The translations under genes were made by a program, and so were the position numbers. Below the pieces are notes generated by a model. It was not told the origin of the DNA, ran no database searches, and saw only the letters and a program-made list of their open reading frames with translations. A stretch of 64,000 nucleotides of DNA from Methylophaga nitratireducenticrescens (GTDB lineage: Bacteria; Pseudomonadota; Gammaproteobacteria; Nitrosococcales; Methylophagaceae): NCBI RefSeq assembly GCF_000260985.4, contig NC_017857.3, positions 744,001-808,000 on the forward strand. The letters run 5' to 3'. Shown piece by piece: positions 38,370-49,247 of the stretch (the stretch's first letter is position 1; each line of letters begins with the position of its first letter).

Positions 38370-39239
38370 TTAATCCGAACTTGCTAAGCGCGACTGCAAT
38401 ATTTCAATCGCAATTGAATAGCGCTTAGAAAGTGACTTTGTTTTTTCTGGGGGCGGGGCTTTAAGTCGTTCTGGATCTGTGTTGTCGAGCAGGTCACACA
38501 GTTTGACTTGGATTGCACCTAAAGGTCCTGTTAATGCTAGCTGTTCAATACGTTGCTTATAGGATAGCCCATCATCTGGTCGTTTTGTCACTGCATCCAC
38601 GATCTGAATAGTGCTCTCTGAATAACCTCGCTCCCGTAAATCCTGAGAAGTGATACCACAGTCCTCCATCACATCATGTAGCAGGGCTGCGTGACGCACA
38701 TCTTCGGCTGCATCTGGAAACAGTTTTTGTAATCGCATATGTACGCGTAAAGGATGTTGTACATAAGGCTTTCCAGCTTTATCTGTTTGTTTGGCATGGA
38801 GCTTGATAATCCATGTTTTTGTATTATGAATTGATCGCTCAATCTGCCATGACGCCCATTGTTCATCGCTGACATTGTCGTCATCGAAAATATCGTAAAC
38901 TCCCAAGTTGTAAACTTGATTAACTAAATTTGCATGCAACTCATCGTCAACATTAGGAAGGTCCTTACCTTCTGTTTCTTTAATACAGTGTGTAATCAGG
39001 AAAAGCTGATCTCTATAGATATCCTCAAGCGGCGGTGGCCCCCAGACATGATCCATTATTTCACTTAATGATTGGAGCTTTTCAAGACGCTGCTCTTCCG
39101 GCCCAGGAATGCAATATAGTAATTCGGTGTTTCGATAATTGTTAGCACAGTATCGAACAATTGTTTTTATTGTATTCCATTCATGGATAGACGCATCAAT
39201 GGTTGCAAATGCAAACTCTGTTCGAGTGATGGTAATCAT
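38370..39239 (-). CDS. HD-domain protein resembling the RelA/SpoT hydrolase domain
   Basis: A 289-aa cytoplasmic protein. The C-terminal half has a metal-dependent HD phosphohydrolase pattern close to the SpoT/Mesh1 hydrolase: HP (162-163), His183, HD (188-189), ED (192-193) and KLCDLLDN (247-254). No synthetase or TGS domain follows. The N-terminal about 140 residues are an unrecognised extension. A (p)ppGpp- or nucleotide-cleaving activity is plausible but inferred; family members also accompany toxins and phage defence. There is no obvious ribosome-binding site at the ATG. Confidence 0.78.
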   Translation of the reverse strand: MITITRTEFAFATIDASIHEWNTIKTIVRYCANNYRNTELLYCIPGPEEQRLEKLQSLSEIMDHVWGPPPLEDIYRDQLFLITHCIKETEGKDLPNVDDELHANLVNQVYNLGVYDIFDDDNVSDEQWASWQIERSIHNTKTWIIKLHAKQTDKAGKPYVQHPLRVHMRLQKLFPDAAEDVRHAALLHDVMEDCGITSQDLRERGYSESTIQIVDAVTKRPDDGLSYKQRIEQLALTGPLGAIQVKLCDLLDNTDPERLKAPPPEKTKSLSKRYSIAIEILQSRLASSD

Positions 39240-39266
39240 GAATATGTTATGGATTCGATAAAACCA

Positions 39267-40232
39267 TCATTTCATTTTTTGCTCTTTCTGCTTCATATGG
39301 TCTTGATAGCCTTCTTTAAACTTTTTATCACCTTCTAAGAATTTATCCAAAGCCGTTTCCTCAAAAGCATTCGCCTGTTCTCTGTATTGCTGATACTCAT
39401 CAATGTATGTTTTGGCTTTTTCTAAGCTGGCATTAGTGTCTGATGGGTCGTTATATATTGATTTGGCATTATTTACTGACGAGCGTGCCTTTTTATTCTG
39501 AATCAGAGCGTATTTAAAGTTGGCTATCGCATCCTCATTCAAGTTGAGTGCTTCAAAAAATTTAGGGTTTGCTGTTTTAGCAAAGAAAAGTTTGTAGTCA
39601 TCACGGCGTTGTAATGCATTTTGTAGAAGCTTTTCGAGTTTTTGAGTAGCACTATTAACTATGTTCGCAAGCTTTTCTGCACCGGTTATCAATAACCTAT
39701 CATCCTTATCGGCATGTTGGTCTTGTTCAAATGCATACGAACCTTTATTCGTATCACTCCAATTTCTATAGGCTATATCTTTAATCAGACTTACATTACC
39801 TTGATCATCTATTTGGAAACCTAATTTGTCAGGGTTAATGCGCTCATCAGCAATGCCACCTCGTTTAGGCCTAAACCTAAAATCTATGACCTGTTTGTGA
39901 TACTTGGCTGCATGAGGAAACTTCGGACAAATCTTCTTGATCTCAGGAATGATGGTTTGCTGTAAGTAATTAGCGGGGTTTGAGGTTAAAACTGACTTTC
40001 TAATCGCTTTGTTTTCGTACTCAACTACCACTCTGACATAGGGGTGAGAGCACCATTGACTGCCCGATGAGTAGAAAGAAGAAAGGGTTCTAAACCCTTC
40101 GGCTTCATCCAGAGTGAACTCATTCAAATCGTTATAGTATGGGTGATTTTTTTCCTGAGCCATCACCTGACCACAACACATCAAAATAGCTGAAAACACG
40201 AAGACTAGAGGAGATGACCAGTTGTGCTTCAT
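39267..40232 (-). CDS. Exported helical protein of unknown function
   Basis: A 321-aa protein with a signal peptide cleaved near QVMAQEKN, a globular N-terminal half with a few cysteines (QWCSHPY, KKICPKFP) and a long helical C-terminal half (about 190-321) ending in a lysine-rich tail. AAGGGA precedes the ATG. No family is recognised. The HD-domain gene begins 27 bp downstream, so the two may be co-transcribed. Confidence 0.75.
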   Translation of the reverse strand: MKHNWSSPLVFVFSAILMCCGQVMAQEKNHPYYNDLNEFTLDEAEGFRTLSSFYSSGSQWCSHPYVRVVVEYENKAIRKSVLTSNPANYLQQTIIPEIKKICPKFPHAAKYHKQVIDFRFRPKRGGIADERINPDKLGFQIDDQGNVSLIKDIAYRNWSDTNKGSYAFEQDQHADKDDRLLITGAEKLANIVNSATQKLEKLLQNALQRRDDYKLFFAKTANPKFFEALNLNEDAIANFKYALIQNKKARSSVNNAKSIYNDPSDTNASLEKAKTYIDEYQQYREQANAFEETALDKFLEGDKKFKEGYQDHMKQKEQKMK

Positions 40233-40618
40233 AAAAAATCCCTTTTTTACTCTGGTTAATGAGTTGTATCAAGTTTAAGTCTATATTTTCATTGTAATAG
40301 TAATAAAGTAATGTGTAAATTTTCATGAAATCAGAAGGTTGCAATTAACTGGGTGCCGCATAGATGCAAAAGTGTTTGAGTGCTGATGATACTTGCCAAT
40401 ACTCTTCATTTTTTATTCATCGTAATGTCTCTGGAATTCAAAAATGTTAAATTTTAAAAGCAAATGGGCTTTATGCTATTTTCTTGATTCATAATTAAGA
40501 GGGGGATGGTGACTAACTCATTTTGTCAGCATCCATATTTAGTAAATAAAACACGCATATCAAATGGATTCGAGAGCCCTAGGCCCTCTTATTTTGTTAA
40601 AAGTTCGAAGGAAACTAG
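40233..40618. other. AT-rich divergent intergenic region, 386 bp
   Basis: It separates two divergent exported-protein genes and must hold both promoters. I see AT-rich stretches but no confident operator, RNA gene or terminator. Confidence 0.5.
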
Positions 40619-41377
40619 ATGTTGAAACTGTTTTTGTCAGTTATGTTTTTTTCTTTATGTACGCTAGGTGTAGCCAATGGTAGCGATATTCGTAAACAAA
40701 ACCTTGGGAATGTAGAAGGTGTGTTGGGCACAGCACATGGACATTTAAAGGATGGCCAAGTCTACTTCCAGACTGACGAAAATTTATACAGGATGTTTCT
40801 TGCAGCTTATACTAATTCGGGTGGCTTTAATTCTGACATGCCCTTGCAAGTGAATCTGACAGGGGTGAATAGTTCTTTATGTCCTACCTATTTTCTGGAC
40901 AAGAACTATTCATATGATGAGATGAAGCAGTTTGCTCAAAAGTATTCTGGATCAAAGGTCAGGTTGATTGATGTTCACCAAGTCTATTTAAAGAATAAAC
41001 GTTTGCAATGTACATTTACTGAGTTTGAAATGTTGGCAACGCGGCAGGAGTTGGCCGAGAAGCGCGAGAAAAAAGAACAAAAAGTCGTTCAGGAAAGAGA
41101 AAGCTTCAATTTTGAAGGCGATTTAGAGGTGCAAGTGCCTTATGTCACACTTAAATTAGACGGCGTATTAACGCCCAGGGTGACGGATGGCGGCATAACA
41201 ACAGAACAGTTACATCAGTATTGCGGTAATGCCATTTCATACACGCGTTTGATGAAAAGAGAGAAGTTGCTTGAGATTAGACAGGATCTAAAACAATCTG
41301 GCGGTAAGGCAAAATTGAATAAGTTAAAAATTGTTGGTCGGGAATGCACGGTGGAAGAGGTTGTTCCTATATTTTAG
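40619..41377 (+). CDS. Exported protein of unknown function
   Basis: A 252-aa protein with a signal peptide ending near GVANGS, then a soluble domain with cysteines (SSLCPTYFLD, LQCTFTEF, QYCGNA, GRECTVEE) likely to form disulphides, and a central charged helix (about 140-165). AAGGA lies 6 bp before the ATG. It is the only + strand gene of the island; a heptamer tandem repeat begins 17 bp after its stop. No family is recognised. Confidence 0.75.
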   Translation: MLKLFLSVMFFSLCTLGVANGSDIRKQNLGNVEGVLGTAHGHLKDGQVYFQTDENLYRMFLAAYTNSGGFNSDMPLQVNLTGVNSSLCPTYFLDKNYSYDEMKQFAQKYSGSKVRLIDVHQVYLKNKRLQCTFTEFEMLATRQELAEKREKKEQKVVQERESFNFEGDLEVQVPYVTLKLDGVLTPRVTDGGITTEQLHQYCGNAISYTRLMKREKLLEIRQDLKQSGGKAKLNKLKIVGRECTVEEVVPIF

Positions 41378-41393
41378 TCTAAAGATAATTGCT

Positions 41394-41505
41394 CAGCCAT
41401 CAGCCATCAGCCATCAGCCATCAGCCATCAGCCATCAGCCATCAGCCATCAGCCATCAGCCATCAGCCATCAGCCATCAGCCATCAGTCATCAGTCATCA
41501 GCCAC
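41394..41505. repeat. Heptanucleotide tandem repeat (CAGCCAT)n, 16 units
   Basis: Thirteen exact CAGCCAT units (41394-41484), then two CAGTCAT and one CAGCCAC: 112 bp without interruption. It lies just after the stop of the upstream gene and is not inside a supported gene. The unit length is not a multiple of three, so copy-number change would shift any frame across it. It resembles short tandem repeats that vary by strand slippage. Confidence 0.97.
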
Positions 41506-41567
41506 TGGCCAACCCTAAGAAAATCTGATTTACAAACAATCATCTAAACTCACAAGGAAAAGAGTTC

Positions 41568-41699
41568 ATGGCATTAACCTGCTTTACCACCAAAACAAAA
41601 CAGGTCAGATATGCCAAGCGAATTCAATCTATTGTGAGTAACTTCTTAAAAGGTGTCATGCTCACCCATGAATCTGTTGTTCTGGCTCTAACATGCTAG
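41568..41699 (+). CDS. Candidate small ORF, 43 aa
   Basis: ATG 41568 follows AAGGAAAAGAG at good spacing. The product (MALTCFTTKTKQVRYAKRIQ, then NFLKGVMLTHESV) is short and basic, with no known family. It is the only candidate in the 41506-41871 gap, which otherwise shows no recognisable feature. Confidence 0.3.
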   Translation: MALTCFTTKTKQVRYAKRIQSIVSNFLKGVMLTHESVVLALTC

Positions 41700-41871
41700 C
41701 AGATGCATTACGGAATAACAGGGCGTAACAAAATTGTCATGCGGTGCCTTTGAAAGGAATTCTGACGGGTTCTTTCGTTCGTAAACTTTCCTTATGTCAG
41801 TCATAAATTTTTACTGTATAAGGTATAGAACCTTTGACAGGTTTGGGGAAGGGGGCATCAACAAAGAAAGA

Positions 41872-42486
41872 TTATTCTCTGTCTTGAGCCTCTTTCACAT
41901 CATTGTCCAAACTAAACACAAGCTGTGTTTTATATTGTTTGGCAATCTGACGGTCTTTTTCTGAAACGTTTTCCATGGATTTCAGCATTTCGATAACACC
42001 TTCGATCTGCACTTTCGATTCTTTCGGCATCATCCCCAACATCGTGGGAGAGAATTTATTTTCGAATTCCTGACGTTGCTCAATAAGCGCAGCAGTGCTT
42101 CTGTGATCATTACTAGCATAAAGCGCTAACATAAGTCGATCGCCCAGCTTTGCCCATTCTTCCGCATTTGAAAACGGCATATACTCTTCTTTATTTTCAA
42201 AGGCAGCAACAATGTCATTCATACGTGCATAGTAATCCGGGTGATCTGCTTTCAGTTCTTCCAGATTTTTCACGTAAGAGGGCGCGCCTTTATCGACTAT
42301 GTTTAAGGGGCGGAATTTAAAAAATGAGTCCAGACCATTTTCCTTCATTTCCTCGGCTAACGGCAATAGGTCGGTTCTGGCTTGGAGCCAGTTCTCCGCA
42401 TCCTGCTCACTCAGAGCATCCGCATAGGCAAGGGTAAAAGAACTTAGCAATAAGAACGTGCATAAAAATATTCTAAGATTGTGCAT
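41872..42486 (-). CDS. Exported protein of unknown function
   Basis: A 204-aa protein with a signal peptide (LRIFLCTFLLLSS, cleaved near AYADAL) and an all-helical mature part. ATG 42486 is favoured by AAGG 8 bp upstream over the in-frame GTG at 42489. It starts 11 bp after the previous gene's stop on the same strand, so the two make an operon. No family is recognised. Confidence 0.72.
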   Translation of the reverse strand: MHNLRIFLCTFLLLSSFTLAYADALSEQDAENWLQARTDLLPLAEEMKENGLDSFFKFRPLNIVDKGAPSYVKNLEELKADHPDYYARMNDIVAAFENKEEYMPFSNAEEWAKLGDRLMLALYASNDHRSTAALIEQRQEFENKFSPTMLGMMPKESKVQIEGVIEMLKSMENVSEKDRQIAKQYKTQLVFSLDNDVKEAQDRE

Positions 42487-42497
42487 CACTAGGACCT

Positions 42498-43136
42498 TTA
42501 TTTACTTAGCGTTATCGTCTCAATAATTTTATGATTTGTCGGGGCTTCCGGTTTGTTTCTCACTGCACGAAACATGACGTTGAACTTATATGTGCAATCT
42601 TTTTTATCGTGTGGTTCGCCGTATATGACATTAATTGTAAGTGCGCTGCCGTATTTACAGCCAACTCTGACGCCCTCTGATGTTGAGTCCTTACAATATT
42701 CATTAATGCGGGATTCGATCAAGTCTTTATATGTCCAGCCTTCCCAGCTTCTGTTTTCATCATGTGCCTTAAGCGTTGAAGGACCGTCAGTGTAATATTC
42801 GTATGCGAAGCTTATTGGCTTTCCCGTATTATCAAATGTCAGTCTCGCCAGTTTATCGCCGATCTTGTGCAGAGAACCCTGAACATTGGTGGCATAACTC
42901 AGCATTTGCTTTTTTCTGTCGGCACAAGGCACTTTTGATCTTTGTTTACAGGTAATGTCGTGTAGCCCCATTTGCTGCAGCGTATTCGTAATGTCGCCAA
43001 CGCTTTGATCAAGTGAAATCCCTTCTATCTTTTTAGAACACTGCGGATTGGCGGCAAATGCGCTGAACGAAAATGTAGTGGTAGTTATAAAGGCAATTGT
43101 AAATGCTGCAAGATTTAGGGAAAATAATTTTGACAT
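42498..43136 (-). CDS. Exported cysteine-containing protein of unknown function
   Basis: A 212-aa protein with a signal peptide (to about SAFAANPQ) and six or so cysteines in the mature region (PQCSKK, ITCKQ, VPCAD, EYCKD, VGCKYG, KDCTYKF), suggesting disulphides. AGGAG precedes the ATG. It heads a two-gene operon and is the island gene nearest the integrase remnant. No known family is recognised. Confidence 0.72.
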   Translation of the reverse strand: MSKLFSLNLAAFTIAFITTTTFSFSAFAANPQCSKKIEGISLDQSVGDITNTLQQMGLHDITCKQRSKVPCADRKKQMLSYATNVQGSLHKIGDKLARLTFDNTGKPISFAYEYYTDGPSTLKAHDENRSWEGWTYKDLIESRINEYCKDSTSEGVRVGCKYGSALTINVIYGEPHDKKDCTYKFNVMFRAVRNKPEAPTNHKIIETITLSK

Positions 43137-43258
43137 GTTGGACTCCTCTATTAAATCTCTATTTAGGAAGTATTACGAAGTATAACTTCCCTTTTCACTG
43201 AAAAACTAGCCTGAACATCCTTTGGCAACCCGGCCATGTCCCAGTTAAATCCCGCCAA

Positions 43259-43534
43259 TCACATCCGGTTCGGTCGGAAAATCTGCGAGATTCGCCGTAT
43301 TTCGGACCATGCACCGAATGTCACAACATTCTTAACACGCTTCTTGTCGCCCGCCTTTTCCTTGGCTGGTGATTTCCCGGCCGCGATCATCTTCTTGCTT
43401 CGCTACCGTGCTTACGCCTATAGTCAACGTCTCGTGTCGAACGCTAATCGAGTAGTTTTAGTGAAGGTGATACCTCCCGCTGGTGTCACCGCTACATAGA
43501 GCCCGTCACGGTCGTTCACCATGTAGAGTTTGAC
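43259..43534 (-). pseudogene. Decayed tyrosine integrase fragment (P4-type, arm-binding domain)
   Basis: Reading the minus strand from 43534 gives VKLYMVNDRDGLYVAVTPAG, the start of the arm-type DNA-binding domain of P4-like integrases, then a stop; in another frame 43390-43259 gives MIAAGKSPAKEKAGDKKR, the next conserved part, and then TFGAWSE. The region between is shortened and frameshifted, and the catalytic domain is missing. It lies about 210 bp beyond the 3' end of guaA, a known island attachment site. The rest of 43137-43747 shows no supported gene. Confidence 0.75.
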
Positions 43535-43747
43535 CTGGTGGTGGGGGGGGGATACCATGATCTTTCATAGCATGTTTTTCTGATACTTCTTATGTTTTAT
43601 CAAGGATTTGACGATTTTTAATACTATGAATGCATTGAATTAGATGGCATGGTATTTTGTCGTAGCCTTGATCAAGAGGGCGACGACAGCATGATTTATA
43701 CCATTAAAAAATTTGCTTGGCGGTGCCTGCCAGTGCCAGACATGTAA

Positions 43748-45325
43748 CTATTCCCACTCGATCGTAGCAGGTGGTTTGCCGGAGATATCGTAGACTACTC
43801 GTGAGATACCATTGATTTCATTAATAATCCGACGTGACACCAGATCCAGAAATTCATAAGGCAGGTGTGCCCAGCGAGCGGTCATAAAATCGATGGTTTC
43901 GACTGCGCGCAATGCAACTACATAGTCATAGCGACGACCATCGCCCATTACACCAACTGATTTAACGGGTAAAAATACCGCAAACGCCTGGCTGGTTTTA
44001 TCATACAAATCATGAGCGCGCAGTTCTTCGATAAAGATGTTATCGGCCTTGCGCAATAAGTCGGCATATTCTTTTTTAACTTCGCCCAGGATACGTACGC
44101 CAAGGCCCGGGCCCGGGAATGGATGGCGATACACCATATCGCTTGGCAAGCCTAACTCGACGCCCAGTTTACGTACTTCATCTTTAAACAATTCGCGTAA
44201 AGGCTCAATTAATTTGAGTTTCATGTGCTCAGGTAACCCGCCGACATTGTGATGAGTTTTAATCACATGGGCTTTACCGGTTTTAGAAGCAGCAGATTCG
44301 ATTACATCAGGATAAATGGTGCCTTGAGCCAGCCATTGCACATTTGTCAGTTTGGAAGCTTCTTCATCAAATACTTTAACAAACTCACGACCAATGATTT
44401 TACGTTTGGCTTCCGGATCATTTTCACCGGCCAATGCAGAGAGAAACCGATCTTCAGCATCGACGCGAATCACTCTGATGCCCATATGTTTGGCAAACAT
44501 CGCCATGACCTGATCACCTTCGTTTTCACGCAGCAGGCCATTATTTACAAACACACAAATCAGCTGATCGCCAATTGCACGATGCAGTAAAGCTGCCACT
44601 ACTGAAGAATCAACTCCACCTGATAAACCCAGCAATACTTCATCTTTGCCAACTTGCTGGCGGATGGTTTCAATGCTGTCTTCAATAATATTGGCGGAGG
44701 TCCATAAGGTTTCACAGCCACAGATTTCGCTGATAAAACGCGAAATCATCCGTTGCCCCTGAGTGGTGTGGGTGACTTCAGGATGGAACTGCACACCGTA
44801 GAACTGTCGTTCTTCATCTGCCATACCGGCAATAGGCGCACTGTCGGTGCTGGCAATGATTTTAAATCCATCAGGCAACTGGCTGACCCGATCACCATGA
44901 CTCATCCATACATCCAGCATGCCAAAGCCTTCCGGGGTTGTATGGTCTTCAATATCTTTTAAAAACGCAGAATGGCCATGAGCACGAATTTTAGCGTAGC
45001 CAAATTCCCGGTGGGATGACGACTCGACCTGACCACCCAACTGAGTAGCCATTGTTTGCATGCCGTAGCAGATGCCCAGCACTGGGACATTCATCTCAAA
45101 TACACAGAGTGGTGCAACAGGTGCCGCTTCACCAATCGTTGAATCAGGGCCACCGGAAAGAATGATACCTTTTGGAGCAAATTCACGAATTTCTGCTTCG
45201 CTGATATCCGGGTTGCGTAATTCGCAATACACACCGGCTTCGCGTACTCGGCGGGCAATAAGCTGGGTGTATTGTGACCCGAAATCAAGAATTAGAATGC
45301 GATGGTCGTGAATATGGCTGCTCAT
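43748..45325 (-). CDS. guaA: GMP synthase (glutamine-hydrolysing)
   Basis: It converts XMP to GMP. At 525 aa it has the class I glutaminase domain with the nucleophile Cys86 in GICYGMQ, then the ATP-pyrophosphatase P-loop LSGGVDSSV near residue 234 and the dimerisation domain ending PPATIEWE. It follows guaB on the same strand with a hairpin between them. The intact 3' end adjoins an integrase remnant. Confidence 0.98.
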   Translation of the reverse strand: MSSHIHDHRILILDFGSQYTQLIARRVREAGVYCELRNPDISEAEIREFAPKGIILSGGPDSTIGEAAPVAPLCVFEMNVPVLGICYGMQTMATQLGGQVESSSHREFGYAKIRAHGHSAFLKDIEDHTTPEGFGMLDVWMSHGDRVSQLPDGFKIIASTDSAPIAGMADEERQFYGVQFHPEVTHTTQGQRMISRFISEICGCETLWTSANIIEDSIETIRQQVGKDEVLLGLSGGVDSSVVAALLHRAIGDQLICVFVNNGLLRENEGDQVMAMFAKHMGIRVIRVDAEDRFLSALAGENDPEAKRKIIGREFVKVFDEEASKLTNVQWLAQGTIYPDVIESAASKTGKAHVIKTHHNVGGLPEHMKLKLIEPLRELFKDEVRKLGVELGLPSDMVYRHPFPGPGLGVRILGEVKKEYADLLRKADNIFIEELRAHDLYDKTSQAFAVFLPVKSVGVMGDGRRYDYVVALRAVETIDFMTARWAHLPYEFLDLVSRRIINEINGISRVVYDISGKPPATIEWE

Positions 45326-45343
45326 GAATCTCTCTTACAGTCA

Positions 45344-45380
45344 GATAAAAAATACCGGCTTCCAGAGAGAGCCGGTATTT
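45344..45380 (-). terminator. Hairpin with T-run between guaB and guaA
   Basis: AAATACCGGCT (45350-45360) and AGCCGGTATTT (45370-45380) form an 11-bp stem with a 9-nt loop; on the minus strand a T-run follows. It would end or attenuate the guaB transcript 19 bp before the guaA start. Confidence 0.8.
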
Positions 45381-45385
45381 AAAAA

Positions 45386-46888
<1,503 letters not shown>

Positions 46889-46911
46889 TTATATCAGGAA
46901 CTTAGTGGTTT

Positions 46912-48414
46912 ATGGCATCACTTATGACATCGGATTCGCAAGTAAAACTCGCTGCCCGTGCTGTCAAGGATGTATATCCGGTTTCGCGATTGGTCAGAGA
47001 AGTCCGGCTGATGCTGGATGGTTCGTTTCCGCTTTTGTGGGTGGAAGGGGAAATCTCCAATTTGGCAATGCCGGCGTCAGGGCACATTTATTTCACGTTA
47101 AAAGACTCGGCTGCGCAAGTACGCTGTGCAATGTTTCGTGGACGCAATCAACAATTACGTTTTACGCCGGAAAATGGCATGCAGGTTTTACTGCGCGTCA
47201 AAGTCACACTTTATGAAGGGCGTGGCGAATTTCAGCTGGTTGTTGAACATATGGAAGAAGCGGGTAGCGGGGCATTGCAACGCGCTTATGAAGCATTAAA
47301 AGCCAGACTTGGGCAGGAAGGTTTATTCGATACCGCTCATAAAAAACCGTTACCGGCGTTACCGCAAACCATCGGTATTGTGTCATCACCGGATGGTGCG
47401 GCAGTACATGATATTTTGCATGTATTGAAACGTCGTTTCCCGGCGATCAAAGTGATTCTTTATCCTGTTGCTGTACAAGGTGAAACAGCGCCCCGGCAGA
47501 TTGCTAACGCTATTCAAACTGCCGATCAGCGACAGGAGTGTGATTTGCTGATAGTAGGGCGGGGAGGTGGTTCTCTGGAAGATCTGTGGAGCTTCAATGA
47601 TGAATTAGTCGCCAGAGCGTTGTTTGCCTGTCAGATTCCGACCATCAGCGCCGTAGGTCATGAAATTGATTATACCATCGCTGATTTTGTTGCCGATGTC
47701 AGGGCTCCAACGCCTTCGGCGGCTGCTGAACTGGCCGTACCTGAAGCGCGTCAATTAGCCTTAAATCTTCGCGGTCTGTTGCAAAATCTGGGCAGTCGTA
47801 TTCAACAAAAACTGGCTAACGAACAGCGACATATTCGGTATTTGTCTCAACGTTTGCCACGTCCGCAGCAACAACTCAAACTCCAGCAGCAACAGTTAAA
47901 ACGTTTGCAAACCCAACTGGATTACAGTATCCAACGGCAGTTACAAGGCAAACAGCAGCAACTGGATTATCTGTCAGTAAGACTGCCGCATCCCCAGCTG
48001 CGAATCAGCTGGCGTCAGACTCGATTGCAGGACTTAACACAGCGGTTTGAAAAAGCCTTTTCGGTGCAACAGCAGCAATTCAGATTGCAAAGCCAGAACC
48101 TGAATGATCGCTTAAAGCGATTGTTACCGGCCTCCCGATTGAAGCAACAGCAGCAGCTTGTTGAAGCACTTTCTTCACAATTAAACCGTTTGGTCAGACA
48201 ACAGATCACCGATCATAAAAAACAGCTGGCCCAGTTAAGGCGCACCTTATCAGTGGTTAGTCCACTCAATACACTGGAGCGCGGTTACAGCATCACCAGT
48301 GATGCACAAACCGGGAATGTTATTTACCGCTCTGATGAAGTAACAATCGGGCAATCCCTGCAAATTCGTTTATTTGAAGGTCAATTGGACTGCGAAGTGC
48401 GTCGTAAGAAATGA
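46912..48414 (+). CDS. xseA: Exodeoxyribonuclease VII large subunit
   Basis: Catalytic subunit of the single-strand-specific exonuclease VII. At 500 aa it carries an N-terminal OB-fold (LWVEGEISNLAMPASGHIYFT), the conserved nuclease core with GIVSSPDGAAVHD, GRGGGSLEDLW and AVGHEIDYTIAD, and a long glutamine-rich coiled coil (about 290-440) that binds XseB. The ATG at 46912 is used; ATG 46924 is an alternative. xseB is not in the window. Confidence 0.97.
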   Translation: MASLMTSDSQVKLAARAVKDVYPVSRLVREVRLMLDGSFPLLWVEGEISNLAMPASGHIYFTLKDSAAQVRCAMFRGRNQQLRFTPENGMQVLLRVKVTLYEGRGEFQLVVEHMEEAGSGALQRAYEALKARLGQEGLFDTAHKKPLPALPQTIGIVSSPDGAAVHDILHVLKRRFPAIKVILYPVAVQGETAPRQIANAIQTADQRQECDLLIVGRGGGSLEDLWSFNDELVARALFACQIPTISAVGHEIDYTIADFVADVRAPTPSAAAELAVPEARQLALNLRGLLQNLGSRIQQKLANEQRHIRYLSQRLPRPQQQLKLQQQQLKRLQTQLDYSIQRQLQGKQQQLDYLSVRLPHPQLRISWRQTRLQDLTQRFEKAFSVQQQQFRLQSQNLNDRLKRLLPASRLKQQQQLVEALSSQLNRLVRQQITDHKKQLAQLRRTLSVVSPLNTLERGYSITSDAQTGNVIYRSDEVTIGQSLQIRLFEGQLDCEVRRKK

Positions 48415-49247
48415 GGTTCAGATTTAGCTATTGGCTGATTCTATTAGTCTGCTCTCCTGTTTTGGCCTTACCACAACACTTTCCGGTACCAGGTGGTATC
48501 GTCATTTTACCTTTGGAAATCGAGGGAAATGTAGCACCTGAAGTTACCTATCAAAAACAACAGGTGCTGGTGGTAAAACAGGATTCACAATGGCAGGCCG
48601 TGGTTGGCATTCCGCTGTCAGCCGATCCGGGTAATCACAAAATTCTGGTGGAAAATCAGGGTGCGTTAAGCAGCTTTATCTTTGAGGTCAAAGATAAAGC
48701 CTATCCTACTCAACGGATAAATGTTCCTGACGATCGTAAGGTCAATCCCTATGCGGAAGATATGGATCGCATTGAAGCCGAAACAACCAAAATAAATAAA
48801 GCCTTACGTCATTGGCGCAGCAACGACAGTGTGCCGTTTAATTTTGTCTGGCCCATTGAAGGCCGGGTCAGCGGTCTATTTGGTCGTCGTCGTGTATTTA
48901 ATGGCGAAGAGCGTAATCCACATAGCGGAATTGATATTGCAGCAGCAACCGGTACTGAAATTATGGCACCGGCTAACGGTATAGTAACGGATACCGGCGA
49001 TTACTTTTTCAATGGCAATACGGTAATGATTGACCATGGTCAGGGGCTGGTGACCATGTTTTGCCATCTGGATAGGATTGATGTCAAAGCAGGGCAAAAC
49101 ATTCAGCAGGGCGAGATTATCGGCACTGTTGGCGCCACTGGCCGTGTTACCGGTCCACACCTGCATATGGGGGTGAGTTTGAATAATGCCCGTGTTGAGC
49201 CATTATTATTTTTTCCAGAGCGGGAAGGTTATCCTTCAGTTGAATGA
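48411..49247 (+). CDS. M23-family zinc peptidase, exported
   Basis: A 278-aa protein with a signal peptide (to about LALPQH), an N-terminal Ig-like region (about 30-95) and a C-terminal M23/LytM domain with zinc ligands His171 and Asp175 (HSGID) and HLH (250-252). The catalytic set is complete, so endopeptidase activity on peptidoglycan cross-links is likely. It overlaps xseA by 4 bp (ATGA), and its 3' end overlaps the convergent kinase gene by 19 bp. Confidence 0.93.
   Translation: MRFRFSYWLILLVCSPVLALPQHFPVPGGIVILPLEIEGNVAPEVTYQKQQVLVVKQDSQWQAVVGIPLSADPGNHKILVENQGALSSFIFEVKDKAYPTQRINVPDDRKVNPYAEDMDRIEAETTKINKALRHWRSNDSVPFNFVWPIEGRVSGLFGRRRVFNGEERNPHSGIDIAAATGTEIMAPANGIVTDTGDYFFNGNTVMIDHGQGLVTMFCHLDRIDVKAGQNIQQGEIIGTVGATGRVTGPHLHMGVSLNNARVEPLLFFPEREGYPSVE

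Noticed and set aside
41394..41505. Possible CRISPR array
   Set aside because: Units are 7 bp and contiguous, with no spacers and no cas genes.
41331..41528. Open frame running through the heptamer repeat with a QPSAISH peptide repeat
   Set aside because: The peptide is a by-product of a frame across CAGCCAT units; it starts inside the upstream gene with no ribosome-binding site.
43236..43499. Plus-strand open frame opposite the integrase remnant
   Set aside because: No similarity or start signal; the minus strand gives recognisable integrase segments.
43535..43747. Short frame before guaA giving a 30-40-residue peptide
   Set aside because: It has no ribosome-binding site and no family; it lies in the decayed region next to the integrase remnant.
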